From assembly GCF_002017865.1 (NCBI RefSeq), contig NZ_MTJN01000002.1, positions 2,232,001-2,296,000 on the forward strand: DNA of 64,000 nt. The letters are read 5' to 3'. Every line of letters begins with the position of its first letter. Within the stretch, counting starts at the first letter, position 1. The position numbers and the translations under genes are program-made. Below, piece by piece: positions 44,243 to 54,069 of this stretch. The notes beneath the pieces were generated by a model, which did no database searches, was not told the origin of the DNA, and saw only the letters and a program-made list of their open reading frames with translations. The stretch is from Rhodoferax fermentans (GTDB lineage Bacteria; Pseudomonadota; Gammaproteobacteria; Burkholderiales; Burkholderiaceae_C).

Positions 44243-47200
44243 ACCTGTCGGAGTTGTTCATTCGCCGTCCGGTGATGACGGTGTTGTTGAATCTGGCCAT
44301 TGTGCTGGCCGGGGTCATCGCGTTCAGAAGCATCCCGATTGCCGCGCTGCCCAGTTACGACACCCCGGTGATCAGTGTCAGTGCCAGCCTGCCGGGCGCC
44401 AGTCCCGAGACCATGGCGATCTCGGTGGCCTTGCCATTGGAGAAACAGTTCCAGACGGTGCCGGGCTTGACCACCATCAGCTCCACCAGCACCTTGGGCA
44501 GCACCTCGCTCACGCTTGAATTTGACGAGAGCCGCAACATCGACGCGGCGGCGGTGGATGTGCAGGCGGCGCTGCTGCGGGCGCAGCGTGCCCTGCCGGT
44601 CGAGATGACCACCTTGCCCTCGTACCGCAAGGTGAATCCGGCCGATGCACCAGTGCTGCTGATTTCCTTGCAATCCCCATCTCTGGCACCGGCGGATTTA
44701 CAGGACTATGCCGAACATCTGATCACCCCCACGCTGGCGACCCTGCCTGGTGTGGCGCAGGTGAATATTTTTGGCGCCAAACGTTACGCGGTGCGGGTGC
44801 GGGTGCAGCCCGATGCGCTGGCGGCGCGCAACCTCGGCCTGGATGAACTCAGTGCGGCACTCAAGGCGGCCAACGTCAACACCCCGGTGGGTACCCTGGA
44901 AGGTCCGCGCCAGACCCTGGTGTTGCAGGCCAACAAACAACTCAAAAACGCCGCCGAATTCGGTGAACTGATCATCAGCACACGCGGCGGCAACCCGGTG
45001 CGGCTCAAGGACGTGGCCAGTGTCGAAGACAGCCTGGAAAGCCTGAAAAGCTGGGCCACCTTCAACGGTGAACCAACCACCACCCTGGCGGTGCAGCGCC
45101 AGCCTGGTGCCAACACGGTGCAGGTGGTGGATGCGGTGCGTGCGGCCTTGCCGGCCTTGCAGGCGCAGCTGCCCCAGTCGGTGACGCTCACCCCCATCAA
45201 CGACCGCTCCTTGTCGGTGCGTGAGGCCTTGCACGATGTGACGCTGACCCTGCTGGGCACGATTGTGCTGGTGGTGCTGGTGATCTTTTTGTTCCTGCGC
45301 CGTTTTGTCGCCACGGTGATCCCGGCGCTGTCCTTGCCGGTGTCGCTGATTGGTGCGGTGTCGCTGTTGTGGGGTCTGTCCTACAGCCTGGACAACATCT
45401 CGCTGCTGGGCCTGACCCTGGCGGTGGGCCTGGTGGTGGACGACGCGATTGTGGTGCTCGAGAACATCATCCGCCACGTCGAGCGGGGTGAGAACCCGTT
45501 CCAGGCCGCGCTGCGCGGCGCACGCGAGGTGGGTTTCACCATCATCTCGATCTCGGTCTCGCTGATTGCGGTGTTCATCCCGATCTTTTTCATGCCCGGG
45601 GTGATTGGTCTCTTGTTCCACGAGTTTGCGGTGGTGGTGGGCCTGTCGATTGTGGTGTCGGCTTTTGTCTCGCTGACCTTGGTGCCGATGCTGGCCAGCC
45701 GTTTCCTGAGTGATGAGGCGCACAAAAAGCCGCCTGGCGCGCTGGTGCGGCTGTTTGAGCGGGGGTTTGACCAGATGCTGGCGTTTTACACCCGCTGGCT
45801 GGACCGCGCGCTGGCGCACCGGGTGCTGGTGCTGGGTGTGGCCACGGCCACCATCGTGGCCACCGTGGTCTTGGCAACGCTCATTCCCAAGGGCTTTTTC
45901 CCCGAGGAAGACCTGGGCCAGATGTCAGTCAGCACCGAGGCCGGTGAAGACACCTCGTTCACCGCGATGGTGCAGCTGCAGGAGCGTGTGGCCGAGATCA
46001 TCCGCCAGGATCCGGCGGTGGCGGCGGTCAGCTCCTTCAACGGTGGCAGCGGCGCCCAAAACACCGGTCGCATGTTCATCACGCTCAAACCGCTGGGCCA
46101 GCGCCCGCCGATGAAACAGGTGGTGGAAGGGCTGCGCAAAAAAGTCAACGCGGTGCCCGGCATCAGGATCTTCATCCGGCCCACACAGAATCTGCAGCTG
46201 GGCGGTCGCCCGAGCAAGGCGCAGTTCCAGTACATCCTGCAAAGTGTGCGCGCCGACGAGCTCAACGACTGGGCCAGCAAGCTGCAGGACCGCCTGCGCA
46301 ACGACCCGATGTTCCGCGACGTGACCAGCGACGCGCAGTTGCGTGCGCTGCAGGCCCAGCTCAAAATCGACCGCGACCGCGCCAATGCGCTGGGGGTGTC
46401 GATGGAGTCGGTGCGCAGCGCGCTTTACAGCGCGTTTGGGGAACGCCAGGTCTCCACCATCTACCTGCCGACCGATACCTACCAGGTGATTCTGGAGGTG
46501 ACGCCTGAGGACAAACAGGATGAGAGCGCGATTGCCAAGCTGTATGTGCGCTCTTCCACCGGCGCGTTGGTGCCGCTGTCGAGCTTCACCACCGTGGTGC
46601 GCACCGTGGGGCCAACCTCGATCAACCATGTGGGGCAATTGCAGGCGGTCACCGTGTCCTTCAACCTGGCCCCCGGTGTGGCGCTGGGCGATGCCACCGC
46701 AGGCATCGATGCCGCGCGTGAGGCGATTCAGATGCCGGCCTCGATCATCAGCAGTTACGGCGGTGATGCGGCTGTTTTCAAAAGCTCGCAGGGCAGCCAG
46801 CTGGTGCTGATTCTGGCCGCGCTGCTGGTGATCTACGTGCTGCTGGGGGTGCTGTATGAGAGTTACATCCACCCGATCACCATCCTGATGGGCCTGCCCT
46901 CCGCCGCCGTGGGGGCGCTGGCCACCTTGATGTTGTTTGGCCAGGACCTCACCTTGATTGCCACCATTGGCATCGTGCTCTTGATTGGCATTGTGAAGAA
47001 GAACGCCATCATGATGATCGACTTTGCGCTGGACGCCCAGCGTCACCAGGGCATGGACCCGGCGCATGCCATCCGCGAGGCTTGCATCCTGCGGTTCCGC
47101 CCGATCATGATGACCACCATGGCCGCGCTGATGGGGGCCTTGCCGATTGCGCTGGGCATTGGCGCCGGGGCCGAGCTGCGCCAGCCGCTGGGTCTGGCGG

Positions 47201-47349
47201 TGGTCGGTGGGCTGGTGTTTTCGCAGGCCATCACGCTGTTCATCACCCCGGTGATCTACCTGACGCTGGAGCGTTTCAGCGGCCGTGGCCCCGTGCTCAC
47301 CCCCGAGGTGCCGCCTGAGCAAGACAAGGCGACCAGCGGTACGGCCTGA
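44239..47349 (+). CDS. RND multidrug efflux permease
   Basis: A 1036-residue HAE1-family proton antiporter of the inner membrane. The opening NLSELFIRRPVMTVLLNLA, the large periplasmic loops, TM4 with AVGLVVDDAIVVLEN (Asp401, Asp402 proton relay), and the second-half helices around VLLIGIVKKNAIMMIDFALD are diagnostic. MdtB/MdtC and AcrB relatives share this. The substrate cannot be inferred. It forms a two-gene unit with the adaptor; an outer membrane channel must come from elsewhere. Confidence 0.94.
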   Translation: MNLSELFIRRPVMTVLLNLAIVLAGVIAFRSIPIAALPSYDTPVISVSASLPGASPETMAISVALPLEKQFQTVPGLTTISSTSTLGSTSLTLEFDESRNIDAAAVDVQAALLRAQRALPVEMTTLPSYRKVNPADAPVLLISLQSPSLAPADLQDYAEHLITPTLATLPGVAQVNIFGAKRYAVRVRVQPDALAARNLGLDELSAALKAANVNTPVGTLEGPRQTLVLQANKQLKNAAEFGELIISTRGGNPVRLKDVASVEDSLESLKSWATFNGEPTTTLAVQRQPGANTVQVVDAVRAALPALQAQLPQSVTLTPINDRSLSVREALHDVTLTLLGTIVLVVLVIFLFLRRFVATVIPALSLPVSLIGAVSLLWGLSYSLDNISLLGLTLAVGLVVDDAIVVLENIIRHVERGENPFQAALRGAREVGFTIISISVSLIAVFIPIFFMPGVIGLLFHEFAVVVGLSIVVSAFVSLTLVPMLASRFLSDEAHKKPPGALVRLFERGFDQMLAFYTRWLDRALAHRVLVLGVATATIVATVVLATLIPKGFFPEEDLGQMSVSTEAGEDTSFTAMVQLQERVAEIIRQDPAVAAVSSFNGGSGAQNTGRMFITLKPLGQRPPMKQVVEGLRKKVNAVPGIRIFIRPTQNLQLGGRPSKAQFQYILQSVRADELNDWASKLQDRLRNDPMFRDVTSDAQLRALQAQLKIDRDRANALGVSMESVRSALYSAFGERQVSTIYLPTDTYQVILEVTPEDKQDESAIAKLYVRSSTGALVPLSSFTTVVRTVGPTSINHVGQLQAVTVSFNLAPGVALGDATAGIDAAREAIQMPASIISSYGGDAAVFKSSQGSQLVLILAALLVIYVLLGVLYESYIHPITILMGLPSAAVGALATLMLFGQDLTLIATIGIVLLIGIVKKNAIMMIDFALDAQRHQGMDPAHAIREACILRFRPIMMTTMAALMGALPIALGIGAGAELRQPLGLAVVGGLVFSQAITLFITPVIYLTLERFSGRGPVLTPEVPPEQDKATSGTA

Positions 47350-47374
47350 GTCGATGGCAGGGATTTTTCAAAAA

Positions 47375-47420
47375 GAATAGCTATTAGCCCTTATTTCAAA
47401 AGGGCTAGAAGCATAAAACA
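47375..47420. repeat. Palindromic repeat copy R7
   Basis: AGCCCTT (47386-47392) and AAGGGCT (47400-47406), with outer TAGCTATT on the left and AGAAGCATA on the right. Between the convergent RND and GGDEF-EAL genes. Confidence 0.75.
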
Positions 47421-47455
47421 CTTATAAGCCGTTGGCGCGACGCCGGTGCTGGCGT

Positions 47456-50400
47456 TCAGGCCAGTTCAGACCAGGCGGCGTCGGCTTGCCACGCTGCTGC
47501 CCAGGCCTGCAATTGCGCAGCAGGCATGGGCCGGGCAATGCCATAACCCTGGGCCAGCTCGCAGCCCAGTTGCAGCAGCGCCGTGCCATGCGCCACGGTC
47601 TCGACACCTTCGGCAATCACCTGGCGTTTGAAGGCCGCAGCCAGGCCAATCACACCTTGCAAAATGGCCAGGTCATCCGGGTCCTCCAGCATGTCACGCA
47701 CAAAACTCTGGTCGATCTTGAGGATGTTGACATGCAGGCGTTTGAGGTAAGTGAGGGAGGAGTAGCCGGTGCCAAAGTCGTCCAGCGCAAACATCACACC
47801 AAAACGCGCACAGTCTTCGATGACCTGCGAGACCAGCGCCATGTCTGACAACGCACTGGTTTCCAGCACCTCGATCTGCAGATTGGCCGGGTTGACCTTG
47901 GGGTGTTTGGCCAGCAGGAACTGCAGGCGTTCCACAAAGTCGCCCTGTTGCAGCTGGCGTGCGCCCACGTTCACGCTGACCTGGCGCAGGTCCAGCCCGC
48001 TCTCGTGCCAGCGCTCGATCTGGGTCAAGGTGGTGTCAATCACCCATTCACCCACCGCCACGGCCAGCGGGTGGTCTTCGATCACCGGCAAAAACGCGGC
48101 GGGCGCCAACAGGCCTTTCTCTGGGTGTTGCCAGCGGATCAGCGCCTCCACCCCGACGACCTGGCCACGGCGCATGTTGACCTTGGGCTGGTAATACAAG
48201 ACAAACTCATCCTGTGCCAGCGCCAGACGGATGCGTTCCAGGCTTTCGTGGTGGCCACGAATCGAGGTGTCCTGCGCGGCATCGAAGATGTGGTAGCGGT
48301 TTTTGCCTGCCACTTTGGCCTGGTACATGGCCTGGTCGGCCTGGCGCAGTAGCTGGTCCGCATCAATCTCCTGGGTCTGCGGGAAGAAGGTGACACCCAG
48401 GCTGGCCGAGGCCTGCAGCAGCAACTCGCCGAGATACACCGGTGCGGCCGCAGCCTCCAGCAAGCGGGTCAACATCGGCACGCAGTTGGTCAGGTTGTCC
48501 AGGTCACTGAGCACCGCGACAAACTCGTCACCCCCAATGCGCGCCAGCGTGTCCCCTTCGCGCAGGGCGTCCTTCATGGCTTTGGCCAGCGAGATCAGCA
48601 ACTGGTCACCGACGCCGTGTCCATGACGGTCATTGATGTTCTTGAAACCGTCCAGGTCCAGGAACACCACCGCCAGCTGTTGCCCGCGCCGCTGGGCCTG
48701 CACCATTGCCAACTGCAAGCGGTCAGCCAGCAGCACACGGTTGGGCAGGTTGGTCAAGGCGTCAAAATGGGCGATGTGCTCCAGCTGGCTTTGCTGCAAC
48801 TTGCGCTCGGTGATGTCGGTGAAGGTCACCACCACCTGCAACAGGGTTTGCTCGGCATCGCGCAGCGGGAAGGCGCTGCACAGCGCCCAATTTGGCGCTG
48901 GCTGACCGGCATGGTGCACGCCCACCACATAATTCTTGAGCGACTCCCCCGATGCCAGCACCCGGTTGACCGGGTAGTCCTGCGAGGACATGGGGGTGCC
49001 GTCTTCCTGCAGCAGTTGCCAGTCCTGCGCCTGGGCGGACCAGCCCGCTGTCGGATCCTGCGTCAGCCCGAACAGGCTGGCAGCTGTGGCGTTGGCATAG
49101 AGGATGGATCGGTCGGGGTGGTGCACCACCACGCCCGAGGACAGGTGGTCCAGCAGGGAGCGGTACCTTTGTTCACTGAGCCGCAGCGCCAGCTCGGCCT
49201 GGTAACTCTCGGTGACATCGCTGAAGACCAGCACCACCCCGACGATCACACCCGTGGCGTCACGGATCGGGGCGGCACTGTCGGCAATCTGGTATTCCTG
49301 CCCGTCGCGGGCCAGCAGCACGGTGTGGTTGGCCAGGTCCACCACATGGCCCCGTGCCATGACCAGTTGCACCGGGTCGGGCACTGTCAGGCGTGTTTCT
49401 GAGTTGACAATGCGGAACACCTCCGCCAGCGGCCGGTGGATGGCGTCGACCAGTGGCCACCCGGTGAGCTGCTCGGCCGTCGGGTTCATGCGGGTGATGC
49501 GCCCCGCCGGGTCGGTGGCGATGACAGCGTCCCCAATGGACCGCAAGGTGATGGCGAGGTTCTGTTCACTTTCCTGCAGTGCCTTTTGTGCCTGCACCCG
49601 CTCGTGCACGTCGTAGATGATGGAAAACAGCAGCTTGCGTCCCTGTGTTTCGATTGGTGTGGAATGGACCTCCACATCACGTATCTCCCCGGACGCCAGG
49701 CGATGTGAAAAAATGAAATAGTTGCGTTTGCCGTTCAAGACACTTTGTCTCTGCTCGGCGACCACTTCCGCAGGCAGGGTGTTGATGACGCTGATGTTCA
49801 TGCCCACCAGTTGCTGGCCCGCATAACCGTAATAGTCCAGCGCCGCCGCATTGGCGTCCACGATGTCGCCCGAGGATGGCTCAATCAGCAGCATCACCGA
49901 GGAGTTTTTTTCAAACAGCTGCCTGAAACGCGCCTCGCTTTGCACCAGGGCTTGTTCGCGCCTGGCCGAGGATTCCAGCAACAGGTTGAAACCACCAATC
50001 AGTTCGCCGATTTCGTCAGGGCGATGTACCGGCAGCACCTGCGCTGGCTGGTCACTGAGGTTCTGGTGAAGCAATGATCGGCTGGCCGACAGCATCGGGG
50101 CAAGTTGATGTTGCAGCAGTCGGCTGATCAGCCACCAGGTCAGCATACCGGCCAGCGCGGTCAGGACTGCCGCGTTGAGAAACAGCCGCTGCAGCATGTC
50201 ATCAATCGGTGCAAAAGCCTCTTGGGCAGGCAGGGTGGCCACCACGATCCAGTTGGCCGAGGGAATGGCCTTGGCGGCTGACAACTCCAGCACCCCGCGT
50301 GAACTGACGGCCACCCCATAACCCTCAAAACCCTGCATGTAGCGGTCATGCATGGTGTTGAGTGCTGGCGCAGGAGAGGGCTGCATGACCCGGGTTTTGT

Positions 50401-51070
50401 CCGACGCCGTGATGATCAGCTGGTGTTGCCGGGCGATCAGCAGGTAGCTGCCGGTCTTGCCGTAGCGGGTCTGGGCGATCTGGTCGAGGAAGTTGGGTTG
50501 ACCCAGGTTGATGGTGCCCACCAGTGCACCGATGGTTTTGCCATCACTGGCCAGAATGGGGGCGGTGATGCTGAAGAGCGGTGCCCCCAGCTTCTTGCCG
50601 ATGGCGGGTTTGCCAATCACCGTTTTGCCTTCTCGCAGAGGGATGGACACCGATTCCCGGTCCATGTAGCTGGTGCCAATCCGTCCGGCAGAGTGGGGCA
50701 CATCGGCCACCGCCACCCCATCCAGCCCCGTGACAAAAACACCCCCGTTGAACAGAAGCTGTAGCAGCGGGCGCTGTTGCAACATGGCCTGCAAGTCCGA
50801 TGGCTTGGCCAGCAGCTTGGGGCTGATGCCTTTGGCAATGGTTTCCAGTGCCTGCTGGCGATTGTTCAGGTGGTCATTGATCTCGCGGGCGATGCCCGAC
50901 ACGGTGGCGAACTGCTGTTCACCCATCACCTCTTGCATATCGGTGCGCAACATCCGGCTGGCATACCAGGCCAGCGACCAGATGCTGACCACAAAGAGCA
51001 GCAGCGTGAGCACGGTCACCCGGGTTTTGAGTGAGCGCAACTGAAAAAACTTCAGGCCCATAAGCGGCAT
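47456..51070 (-). CDS. Membrane sensor with Cache, HAMP, PAS, GGDEF and EAL domains
   Basis: 1204 residues. Two membrane helices (about 17-38 and 300-322) bracket a periplasmic Cache-type domain; a HAMP linker (LLQHQLAPMLSASRSLL...IGELIGGFNLL) follows; then three PAS domains (380-780). GGDEF is intact (ARIGGDEFVAVL, near 845) with an inhibitory RxxD in REGDTLARIGGDEF. EAL is intact (VVGVEALIRWQHP, near 972, with DDFGTGYSSL). Predicted bifunctional c-di-GMP enzyme sensing a periplasmic ligand. Start ATG 51070 has GGAG five bases before. Confidence 0.87.
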   Translation of the reverse strand: MPLMGLKFFQLRSLKTRVTVLTLLLFVVSIWSLAWYASRMLRTDMQEVMGEQQFATVSGIAREINDHLNNRQQALETIAKGISPKLLAKPSDLQAMLQQRPLLQLLFNGGVFVTGLDGVAVADVPHSAGRIGTSYMDRESVSIPLREGKTVIGKPAIGKKLGAPLFSITAPILASDGKTIGALVGTINLGQPNFLDQIAQTRYGKTGSYLLIARQHQLIITASDKTRVMQPSPAPALNTMHDRYMQGFEGYGVAVSSRGVLELSAAKAIPSANWIVVATLPAQEAFAPIDDMLQRLFLNAAVLTALAGMLTWWLISRLLQHQLAPMLSASRSLLHQNLSDQPAQVLPVHRPDEIGELIGGFNLLLESSARREQALVQSEARFRQLFEKNSSVMLLIEPSSGDIVDANAAALDYYGYAGQQLVGMNISVINTLPAEVVAEQRQSVLNGKRNYFIFSHRLASGEIRDVEVHSTPIETQGRKLLFSIIYDVHERVQAQKALQESEQNLAITLRSIGDAVIATDPAGRITRMNPTAEQLTGWPLVDAIHRPLAEVFRIVNSETRLTVPDPVQLVMARGHVVDLANHTVLLARDGQEYQIADSAAPIRDATGVIVGVVLVFSDVTESYQAELALRLSEQRYRSLLDHLSSGVVVHHPDRSILYANATAASLFGLTQDPTAGWSAQAQDWQLLQEDGTPMSSQDYPVNRVLASGESLKNYVVGVHHAGQPAPNWALCSAFPLRDAEQTLLQVVVTFTDITERKLQQSQLEHIAHFDALTNLPNRVLLADRLQLAMVQAQRRGQQLAVVFLDLDGFKNINDRHGHGVGDQLLISLAKAMKDALREGDTLARIGGDEFVAVLSDLDNLTNCVPMLTRLLEAAAAPVYLGELLLQASASLGVTFFPQTQEIDADQLLRQADQAMYQAKVAGKNRYHIFDAAQDTSIRGHHESLERIRLALAQDEFVLYYQPKVNMRRGQVVGVEALIRWQHPEKGLLAPAAFLPVIEDHPLAVAVGEWVIDTTLTQIERWHESGLDLRQVSVNVGARQLQQGDFVERLQFLLAKHPKVNPANLQIEVLETSALSDMALVSQVIEDCARFGVMFALDDFGTGYSSLTYLKRLHVNILKIDQSFVRDMLEDPDDLAILQGVIGLAAAFKRQVIAEGVETVAHGTALLQLGCELAQGYGIARPMPAAQLQAWAAAWQADAAWSELA

Positions 51071-51232
51071 GGCCCTCCAAAAAGTGCAGATGCGAGGCAA
51101 GCTACCTGATCAGATGCGTCGGCTTTTGGTGGCAGTGGGCGCCGGCCAGACGCGGGTGCTCAAGCAGAGTGGGATGGATGGCCAGTGGCGCAAGCGCCGC
51201 GCCGCGCTGGTCACAGCCAGACGTTGGAAAGT

Positions 51233-53728
51233 TTACTCCGCGTCGTGCCCGTGCAAGCAACTTTTCGCAGGTGACCGGTGGGTGTTTAGGGTCATCAACA
51301 GGGCCTCAAACGCAGCCACCGGTACCGGTTTGCCAAACAGATACCCCTGGTACTGACGGCAGCCGTGTTCGGCCAGAAAGGCCAGCTGGGCCTCGGTCTC
51401 CACCCCTTCGGCAATCACATCCAGGCCCAGGCTGTTGCCCAGGGCGATGATGGTCTTGACGATGGCCGCGTCGTTGTGATCGGTGAGCAGGTCGCGCACA
51501 AAGGACTGGTCGATCTTGAGCTGCGTCAGCGGCAGGCGTTTGAGGTACGCCAGGGAAGAATAGCCCGTGCCGAAATCGTCCAGCGAAAAACGGATGCCCA
51601 GGGCCTGCAGCTCCTCCATGCGCTGGACCACCGCGTCGGCATCTTCGATCAGGGTGCTTTCGGTCAGCTCCAGCTTGAGTTTGCTGGCCGGGGCACCGGT
51701 GCTGACCAGGAGCTGTTGCACCTGGTCGGTGAAACTGAGCTGGCGAAACTGGCGTGCGCTGACGTTGACCGCCAGACTGAGCTGGGCCAGCTCAGGGTGC
51801 TTTGACCAGGTGGCCAGCTGGCGGCAGGCGGTTTCCAGCACCCAGTTGCCCAGCGGCACAATCAGGCCGGTGTCTTCGGCCAGCGCAATAAAACTCGCTG
51901 GTGAGACCATGCCTTGGTGCGGGTGACGCCAACGCAGCAGGGTTTCGGCGCCGATGGGCTGGCGCTGCTCGTTCATCTGCACCTGGTAGTGCAGTTCAAA
52001 CTGGCCCAGCCCCAGGGCTTCATGCAGGTCGGCGTTCATGGCCGAGCGTGCGTTGGCGGCGGCCTGCATCGCTGGGTCAAAAAAACACAAGGTGTTGCGC
52101 CCGGCCGCTTTGGCCTGGTACATGGCGGTGTCCACCCGGCGCAGCAACTCCGTGGCCGAGGTCACCACATCACCAAACATGGCCACCCCGATGCTGGCTG
52201 AACAGTGGTAAGTGATGACTTCACCCTGAGGGCCGGCCGCCAGATGGAACGGCTGGTTCAACGCATCGCGGATCTTGGTGGCAATGGCGGCGGCCTGCAC
52301 CGGGCTGGTCAGGGTGCCACCGAGGTCTTCGAGGATCACCACAAACTCGTCCCCACCCAGGCGGGCTGTGCTATCTCCTTGGCGGATGCTGCGGCCCAGG
52401 CGGGCCGCCACTTCCACCAGCAGCCCGTCGCCGGTGGTGTGGCCGTGGGTGTCATTGAGCTCCTTGAAGTGGTCCAGGTCGATCATCAACAAGGCACCCA
52501 TGCGGTGATGCCGGGTGCTGGTGGCCAGCGCATGTTCCAGCCGGTCAAACATCAGCCGCCGGTTGGGCAGCAGGGTCAGCGGGTCAAAAAAGGCCAGCTG
52601 GTGGATCCGCTCCTCATGGCGTTTGCGTTCGGTGATGTCCTGGCTGAAGCCAACGATGCCAACAATGTCCCCACCAGTCCGGATCGGTGACAACACCACA
52701 TGGAAGACCCGTGGCGTGCCATGCAGCAAGGAATGGGATTCGTATTCGACCTCGACCACCTCGCCTGCATAGGCACGACGGCTTTGTTCCTGCCAGATCT
52801 TTACTTCCTCCTGATGCCAACCCGACTCTTCCAGCGTTTTCCCCAACTGACTGCCAACAAACTTCACCACCACGGCGTTTTCCATGATGCAGCGCCCGTC
52901 CAGGTCGCGTGCCCAGTAGGCCACCGGGGTGTTGTCGACGATGGCACGCAACAGGGACTCACTTTCCTGCAAAGCTTGTTCGGCCACCTTGCGCCGTGTG
53001 ATGTGTCTGGACAGTGCAATAAATCGCGGCGCTTCATGGCCGATGGACGCTTTCTGCGCCACTGACAGCTCGAACCACTCGGGTCCCCGCTCCAGATCGA
53101 GTCTGTATTGGTGGCCGATCGAAAAGCCGTGCTCAAACGCCTCTTGCAAGGCCTGGTAACAGACGTCGGCGGCTGGTGCTGGCAGCACCTCTCGGATCGT
53201 GCGCCCAAGCAGTTTCGAGGGACGGACGACCATCCAGTCCTCCCGTGGCACATGGTGGGCGTGGTAGCGGCCGTCCAGGTCCAGCTCAAACATCAGGTCA
53301 GGAATGGCCTGCAAGGTGGCGGCAAAACGGTTTTTCAGGGCCTCGAGTTCGTTTTCTTTGCGTTTGCGTTCATCGATGTCGACGGCGATGCCTGCTACCG
53401 CGTTGACCTGCCCATCGTCACCAAGCAGGGGTTGTTTGATGCTGAGAAAACAGTGTGCTTCCTCAAACATCCTGCTGTGGATGTAGGCCTCGCTGGTGTT
53501 GGCCTGGCCGCTGGTGGCAACCAGGCGATCGATGTCACACAGGCGATCGGCGATATCTGTCGGGAACAGATCATGGTCTCGTTTGCCAAGCACCTCGGAC
53601 CGTGACAAAGCCAGTGTGGAGCAGGCCATGTCATTGACGTAGATGTAGCGCCCGTCCAGATTCTTGATGTAGATCGGCGTCTGCAGGTGGTCTATGGCGG
53701 CCCGAAGTTGTTGGTTCTCATCGCTCAT
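51233..53728 (-). CDS. PAS-PAS-PAS-GGDEF-EAL regulatory protein
   Basis: 831 residues, cytoplasmic. Three PAS/PAC units (about 5-130, 135-265, 270-410), with SAM-like linker DERKRKENELEALKNRF, then GGDEF (ARLGGDEFVVILE, near 457) with an RxxD inhibitory site (RQGDSTARLGGDEF), then an EAL domain whose signature reads ETL (IGAETLLRWRHP, near 593), with DDFGTGYSSL kept. The glutamate is conserved, so phosphodiesterase activity is possible but lowered. Start at 53728 is chosen over a 43-residue extension lacking homology. Confidence 0.86.
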   Translation of the reverse strand: MSDENQQLRAAIDHLQTPIYIKNLDGRYIYVNDMACSTLALSRSEVLGKRDHDLFPTDIADRLCDIDRLVATSGQANTSEAYIHSRMFEEAHCFLSIKQPLLGDDGQVNAVAGIAVDIDERKRKENELEALKNRFAATLQAIPDLMFELDLDGRYHAHHVPREDWMVVRPSKLLGRTIREVLPAPAADVCYQALQEAFEHGFSIGHQYRLDLERGPEWFELSVAQKASIGHEAPRFIALSRHITRRKVAEQALQESESLLRAIVDNTPVAYWARDLDGRCIMENAVVVKFVGSQLGKTLEESGWHQEEVKIWQEQSRRAYAGEVVEVEYESHSLLHGTPRVFHVVLSPIRTGGDIVGIVGFSQDITERKRHEERIHQLAFFDPLTLLPNRRLMFDRLEHALATSTRHHRMGALLMIDLDHFKELNDTHGHTTGDGLLVEVAARLGRSIRQGDSTARLGGDEFVVILEDLGGTLTSPVQAAAIATKIRDALNQPFHLAAGPQGEVITYHCSASIGVAMFGDVVTSATELLRRVDTAMYQAKAAGRNTLCFFDPAMQAAANARSAMNADLHEALGLGQFELHYQVQMNEQRQPIGAETLLRWRHPHQGMVSPASFIALAEDTGLIVPLGNWVLETACRQLATWSKHPELAQLSLAVNVSARQFRQLSFTDQVQQLLVSTGAPASKLKLELTESTLIEDADAVVQRMEELQALGIRFSLDDFGTGYSSLAYLKRLPLTQLKIDQSFVRDLLTDHNDAAIVKTIIALGNSLGLDVIAEGVETEAQLAFLAEHGCRQYQGYLFGKPVPVAAFEALLMTLNTHRSPAKSCLHGHDAE

Positions 53729-53862
53729 ATCTTGCTTTCCGCTGTTGCCCACACAAGTAGGGTCCCTACAAGCTGTTTGCCTGCAGCCACCCGCAGAGCA
53801 TATGTCAACACCTTGTACCAAGTATGTCAGGCCCGCCAAACGGGCAAGGTACTTCACTTATC

Positions 53863-53905
53863 GTAGCAGACAACCCTTTTGAAATAAGGGCTATGGCAAT
53901 ATATC
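53863..53905. repeat. Palindromic repeat copy R8 in the 341-base gap upstream of yhiI
   Basis: ACCCTT and AAGGGCT with a 7-nt loop (left arm has lost its AG). The rest of the gap (53729-54069) holds possible promoter hexamers (TTGACT at 54033, TACAAT at 54059, spaced too far for sigma-70) and no further gene. Confidence 0.6.
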
Positions 53906-54069
53906 ACGCTCAACTCTGCCCTGGCAACCTGCGGCACAGTGCTGTCCAATGGGTGCTGGCGCACAGTTCGACCGGGTACTCAGGTCTAGGATCCAAAGCG
54001 TTTTTTGTCACCACATTCGCGTCAAGAAGTCCTTGACTATTCACGTTTCGAACCCATCTACAATACACC

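Noticed and set aside
45925..47322. Long open frame antisense to the RND permease, and similar ones opposite copA, mnmG and the aldolase
   Set aside because: They mirror strong coding sequences in other frames, have no family features and lack ribosome binding sites.
54033..54064. Sigma-70 promoter for yhiI
   Set aside because: TTGACT and TACAAT are present, but with a 20-base spacer and the -10 element only a few bases before the start codon, so it was not listed as a feature.
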